Source of the DNA: Evansella vedderi
GTDB lineage: Bacteria; Bacillota; Bacilli; Bacillales; Salisediminibacteriaceae
Assembly (NCBI RefSeq): GCF_030813435.1
Contig: NZ_JAUSUG010000001.1
Location: 372,001-436,000, forward strand
Reading direction: 5' to 3'
DNA: 64,000 nucleotides
Part shown: positions 16,127-24,059 of the stretch, piece after piece
How the letters are laid out: each line of letters begins with the position of its first letter
Numbering within the stretch: the first letter of the stretch is position 1
Made by a program: the position numbers and the translations under genes
Notes under the pieces: model-generated
The model's database searches: none
Told to the model about the DNA's origin: nothing
What the model saw: only the letters and a program-made list of their open reading frames with translations

Positions 16127-17671
16127 ATGAAAAAAGTCGCCATTTTGCCCTTAGACAATCGACCGTGCTGTTATGATTTCACAGAAAGCTTTGGTAAGTG
16201 GGGAGCTGTACAAGTTTTTCAGCCTCCTAAAGAGATAATTGGAGAATTTACTTATTTTGGTGACACGGAGAAAATTAGTGACTGGTTAAAAGAAACAGCC
16301 CCCAAAGTAGACGGGATGATCTTATCTATTGATCAGCTTGCATACGGAGGGCTCATCCCATCAAGAATTATGGAAAGAGATTTAGAAACATGTAAAGGAA
16401 TTGTTGGCATCATTAAACAGCTTAGAGAGGATCACCCTCATTTATTGATTTATGCAGTGAATGTTTTAATGCGAATTTCCATTACTACGAAAAATAAGCT
16501 TTTCACCCAATATTGGAAGCAGGTATTTGCCTACTCTCAGCTATATGACCGACTCCATCGTCTACAAGAAGGAGAGGTAGAAGGGGAACTTAAGGCTTTG
16601 GAAAAGCAAATTCCTAAGGAAGTGCTTCAAGAATATTTAGATGCAAGAGAAAGAAACCATCACATGAATCAGCTGATGATTGATTGGGTAGCAGACGGAA
16701 CCATAGACTTTTTAGCAATTACACAGGAGGATGCCAGTGCAGTAGGCATGCATCTTATGGAGCAAAGAACCCTTGTTAAGAAAGTATTTGAGTTGAATGT
16801 TCAACGGAAGGTACTGGTGTATCCAGGGGCTGACGAAGCAACCCAAACGTTACTTGCTAGGATGGTTCAATATTGGGAGAACAGCAGGATCAAAATTTAT
16901 CCGAAATATGCTTCTTCGTCAGGTAAATTGGAGGTTGCAAAGTTTGAGGACCGTCCTGTAGAGGAGAGTGTCACTAGTCATATAACCGCGGCAGGTGCAT
17001 TAGTAGTGGATGAGGTTTCTGAAGCCGACCTTGTTTTGTATGTGAATACGCCTGTTGGGGGAGATATTGATGGGAACCACCCTTTAGAGGAAAAAGCCCA
17101 TTTTAATTCCCGTCACCCGTTGCTCTATTTAATAGAATCTATTGAATATGATCTTAAACAGGGAAGAGCTGTTAGTGTAGCAGATATTAGCTTTCCAAAT
17201 GCATCTGATGTAGAATTGGTACAATTTTTATTAACGGAAAATTTATTTTTTTCATTGACCGCTTATGCAGGGTGGAATACGGCAGGAAATACGTTAGGAA
17301 CATGTATTACCCAATCGATTATCTCTATTATTGCTCAACGGAAGCAGGGGGGGAAGGAAGCTCTGGAACAGGAGCACCTTTCTTTTATGATGGAGCGCCT
17401 AATGGATGAGTGGGCTTATCAAGCGAACGTACGAGGGAAAGTGAATTTGGACATAACGGATCGTTTAAATGTAGATGGGACGAATTTAGAGGGGAAATAT
17501 GAGGAAGTAAACCAACTAGTAAAGAAGGAAATGATTCCTTACTTTAACCGGCTAGTTAGTTATTTGCCAATGGGACCTGTTTCTGCTAGGGATAATTGGA
17601 ATCTATCCCTTTGTGAGCTGCCATGGAATAGGACGTTTGAAGTTAGAGTGAAGGTAGGTAAAGGGAGTTAA
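16127..17671 (+). CDS. DUF4127 family protein
   Basis: A 514-residue cytoplasmic protein whose N-terminus VAILPLDNRPCCYDF and following SIDQLAYGGLIPSR match the conserved start of the DUF4127 family. No catalytic activity is established for the family to my knowledge. Conserved acidic and histidine-rich positions (TQEDAS, YPGADEA, GGDIDGNHP, YAGWNTAGNTLG) look like an active or metal site. Context here is an ABC sugar importer, a ROK regulator, an FAD enzyme, a glycosidase-like TIM barrel and, on the other strand, NagZ. This suggests a role in processing the imported glycoside. A GGAAGGTAGG ribosome site precedes the ATG. Confidence 0.8.
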   Translation: MKKVAILPLDNRPCCYDFTESFGKWGAVQVFQPPKEIIGEFTYFGDTEKISDWLKETAPKVDGMILSIDQLAYGGLIPSRIMERDLETCKGIVGIIKQLREDHPHLLIYAVNVLMRISITTKNKLFTQYWKQVFAYSQLYDRLHRLQEGEVEGELKALEKQIPKEVLQEYLDARERNHHMNQLMIDWVADGTIDFLAITQEDASAVGMHLMEQRTLVKKVFELNVQRKVLVYPGADEATQTLLARMVQYWENSRIKIYPKYASSSGKLEVAKFEDRPVEESVTSHITAAGALVVDEVSEADLVLYVNTPVGGDIDGNHPLEEKAHFNSRHPLLYLIESIEYDLKQGRAVSVADISFPNASDVELVQFLLTENLFFSLTAYAGWNTAGNTLGTCITQSIISIIAQRKQGGKEALEQEHLSFMMERLMDEWAYQANVRGKVNLDITDRLNVDGTNLEGKYEEVNQLVKKEMIPYFNRLVSYLPMGPVSARDNWNLSLCELPWNRTFEVRVKVGKGS

Positions 17672-17768
17672 ATGTTATAAATAATCCAAATATAGCGGTG
17701 CTAGTAAGCGGATAGAGAAAATGGCCCCTCTTATATCACGGAGATGGTAGATATGAAGGAGGAGGAAA

Positions 17769-18485
17769 ATGTTAAAGGAACGAAATGGGAACTATCTTTT
17801 ATATAATCAACGATTAAAAGTTACTCGGCTTGATAAGAACCTGGAAATCGCTCTTGAAGCCCTCGATAAAAAAGAAATCGTATCCCTATTAAAAAGCTAT
17901 ATTCATCAAACTTCTATTCATCGATCAGCTGATATGGATAGAAAGGAAAAGTATTATTATTTAATGAGTTTGTTTATAGCTTTTATACAAAAAAAGGGCT
18001 GGTATATCCATGAAGTCCTTTATACTAATGACATTTACAAAATAGATAGGAAGGAGATCACTAGTCATCACGAATTAGTTAACGTCTTTGAAGATATTAG
18101 TGATAAAATCTTACAAAACATTCAAAAGGATGGTCAACCGCAAAATAAACTCGTTCAGCAGGTCATCTCCTTTGTAGAAGAGAGGATTTATGAAGATATA
18201 TCCTTAAAGGATGCAGCAGAGAGTATTTATGTAAACTCCTCCTATTTAAGCCGTCTCTTTAGTAAAGAGGTAGGCATGTCCTTTTCCCATTATGTTATGG
18301 AACGGAAAATGCTTTTGGCAAAAACACTGCTGCAAAATGGGGATAAAATATCTGTTGTTTCTCAAAAGCTAGCTTATAAGGATGTTAGTTATTTTACAAA
18401 GGTTTTTCGAAGATACTGGGGAATGACACCAAGAGAAATGCTTACAACCGTGAAAACAGAAGGGGTAAAAGCTGCATTTAGTTAA
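17769..18485 (+). CDS. AraC family transcriptional regulator
   Basis: A 238-residue regulator with a C-terminal pair of helix-turn-helix motifs typical of AraC/XylS (SLKDAAESIYVNSSYLSRLF and ISVVSQKLAYKDVSYFTKVF, then GMTPREM). The N-terminal half (about 130 residues) is not a cupin that I recognise. It is preceded by AAGGAGGAGG and lies 97 bases after DUF4127, in the same orientation. It gives this locus a second regulator in addition to ROK, so two signals may be combined. Confidence 0.85.
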   Translation: MLKERNGNYLLYNQRLKVTRLDKNLEIALEALDKKEIVSLLKSYIHQTSIHRSADMDRKEKYYYLMSLFIAFIQKKGWYIHEVLYTNDIYKIDRKEITSHHELVNVFEDISDKILQNIQKDGQPQNKLVQQVISFVEERIYEDISLKDAAESIYVNSSYLSRLFSKEVGMSFSHYVMERKMLLAKTLLQNGDKISVVSQKLAYKDVSYFTKVFRRYWGMTPREMLTTVKTEGVKAAFS

Positions 18486-18500
18486 ATATTGTGGGTGAAT

Positions 18501-19700
18501 ATGATGATCAATAAAACTGTTTGTTTATGGATAGACTTTATGGCAAATGACAAAATGCTTTTTTCAGAAAAGGAGCAACACCGGATTTTTCTAGAAGCAA
18601 AGGAAAGTGGGATCAAGGAAATTGTGATTGATGGAAAAATTCCTTATGGCTTTACAACCTATCTTTCCCATTCAGCTCCTCATGTTTCTTCCTTTTCTGA
18701 TGGAAGGTACGATAGTTGGAAAGGAAGAGACTTAGTCAGGGAATTAATTCATAGAGGTAGAGAATATGGACTATTACTATGGGTGAAACTGGATATTTTC
18801 ACAGAAGGACATAAGGATTTTAAAGATAAGTTCTGGGATGAGAAAAAGAGCTGGGGTGTTACCTTCTTACAGATGGAAGGCGGGGGAAGTTCTCATAAAG
18901 GTGAACAAGGAAATATAAAAACAATGTTTGTTAACCCCGCTCATTCTGAGGTGCAGCACTATGAACTTGGAATCGTGGAGGAAGTTGCCAAACAATACAA
19001 CCCCGATGGTATTATTCTAGATAGAGCACGATACCCTAATAAGTTTGCTGATTTTAGTAAGGAGTCTTTACAGCAGTTTTCAAACTGGGTAAGACTACCG
19101 AGAGAGGTTGAGGGAAGGGAAATCCTTTATTATGATGAGGGTGAAAACTGGTGGAGAGAAGGAAACATGTACCATGAGTGGGTCATTTACAGGTCTCGAG
19201 TAATAAAGGAATTTATCGTCAAAGTAAAAGAGCGGATCCAGTCCGCCTCTCCTCTCACGAAATTGGCCCTTTATACAGGTGCTTGGTACGAGACTTCTTA
19301 TGAAGAAGGTTTAAACTGGGCGAGCTCCAATCATATGCTAGATAAAATTCCTCATATATGTAAAGGGGACCTATATTGCTCTACTAGTTTAGCAGATGAG
19401 GTAGACCGTATTTTTGCAGGCTGTTATTATCCGGAAATTTATCGTTTACGGGGGACTGGGGGGGCGATGGTAGAAGATACGGTGGAAGGATCTATCAGTA
19501 GGGCAAAGGAACTTATAAATGGAGCATGTGAGTTATATGGTGGATTGTATTTATTGCATTACCATAATGATGAGAAAAAACTAGAGCAGGCCATGGAGGT
19601 AATCATGAGCCATAGCGATGGTGTGATGCTATTTGACCATATCTATTTTAAGAAATCTGTTTGGGAATTAGTAACAAAGTTTGTGAATAATAGAGTGTGA
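18501..19700 (+). CDS. Glycosyl-hydrolase-like TIM-barrel protein
   Basis: A 399-residue cytoplasmic protein without a signal peptide. The segment VNPAHSEVQHYELGIVEEV followed by YNPDGIILDRARYPN resembles the barrel core of hypothetical glycosyl hydrolase families (GHL10/GHL6, related to GH13/GH5-like barrels). The aspartate in GIILDRARYP is a plausible catalytic residue. Additional conserved-looking sites are ECELYGGLYLLHYHND-like near the end and LYTGAWYET. The ATG at 18501 follows GTGGGTGAAT. A TTG at 18489 lies only three bases past the AraC stop and is less likely. It ends the plus-strand locus before a terminator. Substrate and activity are unknown. Confidence 0.65.
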   Translation: MMINKTVCLWIDFMANDKMLFSEKEQHRIFLEAKESGIKEIVIDGKIPYGFTTYLSHSAPHVSSFSDGRYDSWKGRDLVRELIHRGREYGLLLWVKLDIFTEGHKDFKDKFWDEKKSWGVTFLQMEGGGSSHKGEQGNIKTMFVNPAHSEVQHYELGIVEEVAKQYNPDGIILDRARYPNKFADFSKESLQQFSNWVRLPREVEGREILYYDEGENWWREGNMYHEWVIYRSRVIKEFIVKVKERIQSASPLTKLALYTGAWYETSYEEGLNWASSNHMLDKIPHICKGDLYCSTSLADEVDRIFAGCYYPEIYRLRGTGGAMVEDTVEGSISRAKELINGACELYGGLYLLHYHNDEKKLEQAMEVIMSHSDGVMLFDHIYFKKSVWELVTKFVNNRV

Positions 19701-19726
19701 TTCATTCAACCAGCCGCGACTTTATG

Positions 19727-19770
19727 AAGTAGTGACAAGAAATCAGGATTATTCTCTTGTCACCACTTCT
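19727..19770. terminator. Terminator between convergent genes
   Basis: GAAGTAGTGACAAGA (19727-19741) pairs with TCTTGTCACCACTTC (19756-19770), followed by TTCTACT. It separates the plus-strand sugar locus from the minus-strand GNAT-nagZ pair and may act in both directions. Confidence 0.7.
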
Positions 19771-19804
19771 TCTACTATCTATATAAAAACTCCCTCAAAA
19801 TTAC

Positions 19805-20782
19805 TTAACTTTCATTTTCTACGTTATTATTAATTTGGCCATGGATATAGCTTCGGCATGGTTTAAAGTGAAACTTTTTATAGTAATCAACCAGTATCGT
19901 CCAATCAATCTCCATTTCTTTAACTCCTTCCAGTTGAAGGATTTTTAAGGATTCTACCATGAAATAAGAGCCGACTCCTAAACCCCGGTAATCCTTATGG
20001 ATCCCCACTGGTCCTAAGCCGCCAAAGGAAGGGTTATGTAGCTTTCCCCAGTAGACACTAGGTATCCAAAAGTTATCTCCTTTCGTATGAACATGGGCAA
20101 AGCCAATGACTTTTTCCCTATGGAAAAGTCCGATAAGTGAAGAGATGTTTTTTTCATAGGTTAGAGACCACTTCGTATCCTCAAACCATCTTAAACTATA
20201 ATTTTCCTTCAAATGTTGAAAAAGTGGTCCTTGGTCTTTTGGGAGGAGACGCCGAACATGGTATTCTTCATCCAGAGGTGGGGATGTGTAATGGTACTTG
20301 GTAATATCACAGTGAAGGTCGTAGGCTTCACCACTCAGGTTAAAGCCATGTTTTTTGAAAAAAACTTGTGCCTCCGTTAACTCTTGGGGAATGCCAGGAA
20401 AAAAATGATGTGGATCCGACCCTATATGGTATTTATCATACACATTACCCTTATCACCTAACGCGTGTTTTATCATGGCACTGCCATATCCTTTTTTCTG
20501 ATAAGCGGGGTGGACAACAATGCAAGATATCCATAAACTGCCCCTTCCACCGAGGACCCGAAAAGGATCACTTTTAGCAATTAAATAACCAACTACTGTA
20601 TCGTTATCTATTAATAGGGACGACCGCTCTAGATTCAAATACAATGGATGAAAAACGTTCCGTTCAAATAATTTCTTGTTAAGTGGAAAATAGTCAGACA
20701 AAGTTTCATTCCAAAGATGAACCATTTCCTCTAAGAAATTTCTAGCATTCCATTCATATAATGAATATAATTTAGCTGTCAT
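19805..20782 (-). CDS. Tandem GNAT N-acetyltransferase
   Basis: A 325-residue protein with two GNAT folds. The first has VHPAYQKKGYGSAMI (about residue 105) and the second IHKDYRGLGVGSYFM (about residue 265), both acetyl-CoA binding motif A. It overlaps the end of nagZ by four bases (ATGA), so the two are translationally coupled. Such double GNAT proteins accompany NagZ genes in some Firmicutes as I recall. A role in acetylating amino sugars released by NagZ is inferred, not shown. Confidence 0.82.
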   Translation of the reverse strand: MTAKLYSLYEWNARNFLEEMVHLWNETLSDYFPLNKKLFERNVFHPLYLNLERSSLLIDNDTVVGYLIAKSDPFRVLGGRGSLWISCIVVHPAYQKKGYGSAMIKHALGDKGNVYDKYHIGSDPHHFFPGIPQELTEAQVFFKKHGFNLSGEAYDLHCDITKYHYTSPPLDEEYHVRRLLPKDQGPLFQHLKENYSLRWFEDTKWSLTYEKNISSLIGLFHREKVIGFAHVHTKGDNFWIPSVYWGKLHNPSFGGLGPVGIHKDYRGLGVGSYFMVESLKILQLEGVKEMEIDWTILVDYYKKFHFKPCRSYIHGQINNNVENES

Positions 20783-22374
20783 AGACTTTGACTCCCTTGC
20801 TTTAAAATCGTAACAGGGGGAGTGCCCTTTGGCTCGACCTTTCCTTCTATGATCTTTTTAAGTCCTTGAATAACATGGGAGGTATTACTGTAACAAGCTA
20901 TATACGTAATCTCTTTATCTGAAATCTCCTTATAAATTTGCGGGTTCCACAAAGATACAACGATAATATTTTTTGTTAGTTTGCTAATTTCCCCTATTAA
21001 ACTATTCCACTCTTCCCTCAAGTTGCGTCTTTCATTGATGAATAGGATAACCTGTTCGTTTGGCAATATCCTGTCAACCATTTCAGTTGTATCCTTAGAA
21101 GTTGGGACATTGTTTTCTAAGGCGATTAATTGATAATGCTCTTCTGTAAAGGTGGCAGGACAAGGGTTTTTCCGATCACCCATATAATTCTCGTCGTTTA
21201 ATGTTTTTTGATAGATGAGAGTACATTTGGCAGGGGGAATGGGAATGAGCCTCCTGTCATCTTGAATAACGGTAATCCCTTCACAGGCTATTTCCTCCAT
21301 GAGTTGGTGAATGGAATCATCATTGCAATAGACTATAATATCCTCAACAGTAGAGTTGAAATCAGGTTTCACCCACTTAGATTTATACTTTAAATTCCTT
21401 TTATATGCTGTATTGATAAGGCTAGGATCTAATTCTCCCCCCTCTACAGCATCAACTGCTGCATCAATCATCTTAAATTGATTTTCATAGCTTTGCCCAC
21501 AGGCTAAGATAATGTCAGCACCAGCTTGTAATGCCATAACAGTTCCCTTTTCTCTTCCAAAAAAACGAGAAATAGCCTCCATTTCCATGGAGTCGGTAAT
21601 AATTAGTCCTTCATAACCAACCCCTTTTCGTAAAATTTCAGTTAAGAATTCGTTACTGAGTGTTGCTGGCTTATCAGGGTCAACATGAGGATAGACGATG
21701 TGAGCTGTCATAATTGCCTCTAACCCATTCTTCATAGATTTGTGAAAAGGAACTAGCTCAAATTGATCCAATTCCTCTATCGATTTATTGATGGTAGGTA
21801 GACTTAAATGGGAGTCAAACTCCGTATCTCCATGTCCGGGATAATGCTTGCCGCAAGCCATTACTCCTGCATCGTGAAGCCCTTTTATGGCTTCCATTCC
21901 CATTTTTGTCACCAGTTCCTCCCTTTCCCCAAAGGACCGGGCTCCAATAACAGGATTCTCTGGGTTGTTATTAATATCTAACACAGGGCTGAAATCCATA
22001 TTAAATCCAATACTTCTTAACTGACGTCCCATGTGGTAATGGGCGATATAGGATTTTTCGGGGGTGTTTGTCGCGCCGAGAAGCATATTTCCTGGCGAAA
22101 CGGCCATGTTTTCCCATAAATAAGAGATACCACCGCCCTCCTGATCAATCGAGATCCATAGGGGGGGTCTACCTGAACCCTTTGCATAGGCTTGAATATC
22201 CTTTATGAAATGAATGATCTTTGAAAAATTGCGCAGGTTCCTTTGAAAAAGGATAACACCGCCAATATTATAGTGAGAAATGGCTTTTTTTAATTCCTCA
22301 TCTAATTCATCCTTTTGCACAGCAATAATAAATAGTTGACCAATTTTTTCCTTTAAGGAAAGGGAAGTATTCAT
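20779..22374 (-). CDS. nagZ: Beta-N-acetylhexosaminidase, GH3 (NagZ-like)
   Basis: A glycoside hydrolase family 3 enzyme that removes terminal beta-N-acetylglucosamine, for example from muropeptides or chitin fragments. The catalytic domain (about residues 1-330) has SIDQEGGG, KHYPGHGDTEFDSH and ITDSMEME. The D-x-H of the acid/base loop and the aspartate nucleophile are both kept. A C-terminal domain (about 340-531) is like that of two-domain Firmicute NagZ. There is no signal peptide, so unlike secreted B. subtilis NagZ it should act in the cytoplasm on imported oligosaccharides, which fits the ABC importer in the facing locus. AAAGGAGG precedes the ATG. Confidence 0.85.
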   Translation of the reverse strand: MNTSLSLKEKIGQLFIIAVQKDELDEELKKAISHYNIGGVILFQRNLRNFSKIIHFIKDIQAYAKGSGRPPLWISIDQEGGGISYLWENMAVSPGNMLLGATNTPEKSYIAHYHMGRQLRSIGFNMDFSPVLDINNNPENPVIGARSFGEREELVTKMGMEAIKGLHDAGVMACGKHYPGHGDTEFDSHLSLPTINKSIEELDQFELVPFHKSMKNGLEAIMTAHIVYPHVDPDKPATLSNEFLTEILRKGVGYEGLIITDSMEMEAISRFFGREKGTVMALQAGADIILACGQSYENQFKMIDAAVDAVEGGELDPSLINTAYKRNLKYKSKWVKPDFNSTVEDIIVYCNDDSIHQLMEEIACEGITVIQDDRRLIPIPPAKCTLIYQKTLNDENYMGDRKNPCPATFTEEHYQLIALENNVPTSKDTTEMVDRILPNEQVILFINERRNLREEWNSLIGEISKLTKNIIVVSLWNPQIYKEISDKEITYIACYSNTSHVIQGLKKIIEGKVEPKGTPPVTILKQGSQSL

Positions 22375-22388
22375 AATAAACCTCCTTT

Positions 22389-22511
22389 GAGGGTGACTTA
22401 ATAGGTAATAAGAACATAAGAAAACTATGTTTTAATACATTGCTTATTTTTAAACGATAATTTTTCATTTATCGTGGTGTCTGTAAAGAAATGGGGGGTT
22501 AAGTCACCCTC
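22389..22511. repeat. Long-range 13-base inverted repeat in the nagZ leader
   Basis: GAGGGTGACTTAA (22389-22401) and TTAAGTCACCCTC (22499-22511) are perfect inverted copies about 97 bases apart. One arm abuts the nagZ ribosome site; the other lies 25 bases past the stop of the secreted-protein gene. It could be a small mobile-type element, an operator pair or an RNA stem that hides the start. Confidence 0.55.
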
Positions 22512-22535
22512 TAAATATGGATTATCCCATCAATT

Positions 22536-23843
22536 TTAATAATTTAACTTCAGCTTAATATGTGTTACATCTACTAAATTATCATTGTGTGTTCCTGTAG
22601 TAGGTTCTGGGTCAACCCAAGTCTTACCACCGTCAAAGGAGAATTGGAAATGAGTAGATTGTCCTTTAACCGGTTTAACTGGTACCGAGTTTCTATTAGC
22701 GTTTTCTGATATTTTATCGTGATTTGTTACTAGTTTAGGCTTAATATAATTACTAAATAGTGGTGCCACTGCTTCATAATGCGGGTCATAGGCCAATCCG
22801 TTTTCATCAAAGTAAGTTGGGTCGTACAACCGGTCTGGAGTTGCACCATAGTGTCCAACAATCATCCATTGTGGGCGATCAAGGTAATTAAGGTCTAGGA
22901 AATACTTCGAATAGATCACATGGTTAGCAGGAACAATTTGAAAACCACCCATTACATTTATGTCCCATGTAAATCCATGATAAGGTGAGACGGAAAGGTC
23001 TAATACGCCCCCATGGTTTGCTCTAACATAACCTGCTTCAGCATATTCGGATCCACCAAAGCGTCCAGTACCTTCTACACGTTGTAAAACAGTCGCAATG
23101 GGCTTGGAGAAGCCGTTTTCATAATGTAAGGTTATATCTCCGCCCACTTCATTTTCAAAAATAATGTGAGATGCGATTCCATTTTCCGTATAGGGCTTGT
23201 AGACTTCAATTTTTATGTTTTCTGGAGCGGAGTCATCATCATTTTGACGATAAAATTCATCGATCGTTTCCCAATCTCCATTTTCATTTAAATATTTAAC
23301 TGGAGAGCCAACGTATGCAGAGGATAGTCCCCCAAAAAGTCCTTCACCACCGGGAATATCGGTTGCAATTCGACCAGGATGAGGCCCCATACCGGCTTTA
23401 AAATACTCACGATCTGGAAGAAGGGATATTAGACGTGGCTTCCAGACTGCATCTCTTCCTTTTTGTGCCTGCTCAGGGTCATAAAAATTGTCAGGAGCTA
23501 CTCGAAGATGCAAGGCATTTACTGCTGTTGCCGTTACGTTACCTGCATTGCCATCAATGGAACGGGAGAACTGGGCAGCCCAAAAGCCGTCTGCAGCCTG
23601 ATAGGTACTTTCCGTATGACGAACGACATTTCCTAAATGAGTGATTGTTCCGTCAGGATCTTCTCGGTATATGGTACCGTTTTTGAAGTTTTCAATAAAA
23701 ATGCTGTACTGAAGTGTATAATTAGCGTTATTTTCTTCGTACACCTCTTCGGGAATACTAGATTTAATAAAATTAGAGCCTGCCAAAACCGATGACGTTA
23801 CGAACATAAATAAGACAAGAAATATCATGGATTTCTTTAACAT
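22536..23843 (-). CDS. Secreted protein of unknown family with Asp-box motif
   Basis: I do not recognise the family of this 435-residue protein. It has a clear signal peptide (LKKSMIFLVLFMFVTSSVLAG). The AAAGGAGG upstream of the ATG at 23843 sets the start; a longer reading adds residues with no ribosome site. The mature part is rich in Asp, Gly, Tyr and aromatic residues, as in beta-rich extracellular proteins. Near the C-terminus SFDGGKTW matches the Asp-box pattern (S-x-D-x-G-x-T-W) of sialidase-like and BNR proteins, but only one copy is evident. It is upstream of nagZ on the same strand, 161 bases away, and may bind or process an extracellular glycan. Confidence 0.7.
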   Translation of the reverse strand: MLKKSMIFLVLFMFVTSSVLAGSNFIKSSIPEEVYEENNANYTLQYSIFIENFKNGTIYREDPDGTITHLGNVVRHTESTYQAADGFWAAQFSRSIDGNAGNVTATAVNALHLRVAPDNFYDPEQAQKGRDAVWKPRLISLLPDREYFKAGMGPHPGRIATDIPGGEGLFGGLSSAYVGSPVKYLNENGDWETIDEFYRQNDDDSAPENIKIEVYKPYTENGIASHIIFENEVGGDITLHYENGFSKPIATVLQRVEGTGRFGGSEYAEAGYVRANHGGVLDLSVSPYHGFTWDINVMGGFQIVPANHVIYSKYFLDLNYLDRPQWMIVGHYGATPDRLYDPTYFDENGLAYDPHYEAVAPLFSNYIKPKLVTNHDKISENANRNSVPVKPVKGQSTHFQFSFDGGKTWVDPEPTTGTHNDNLVDVTHIKLKLNY

Positions 23844-23922
23844 ATCATGTCCTCCTTTAACTAGATTTATAGACAGTATATAAAATAGATTCGGTATATT
23901 GTTAAAATGAAGGAGGAAAGTC

Positions 23923-24006
23923 ATGAAAGTACTGATTATGGAAAAGAAAATACTCTTGGGGTTAGGTGCATCCTTCTTAACTTTGATTCCTAAACTTTCC
24001 ATTTAG
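23923..24006 (+). CDS. Possible 27-residue hydrophobic peptide
   Basis: A short reading frame starts at an ATG six bases after a perfect AGGAGG (23911-23916). The product has a hydrophobic stretch (ILLGLGASFLTLIP) ending in KLSI. It lies 53 bases upstream of the PrpR-like regulator gene and divergent from the secreted-protein gene. A TATATT at 23895-23900 could be its -10. It might be a small membrane peptide or a translated leader of the regulator. Only the ribosome site and length support it. Confidence 0.4.
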   Translation: MKVLIMEKKILLGLGASFLTLIPKLSI

Positions 24007-24059
24007 AGGATGTTTTTGTATAATGACTGTAGTAAATTGCAACAGTAGGAGTAGTGATC

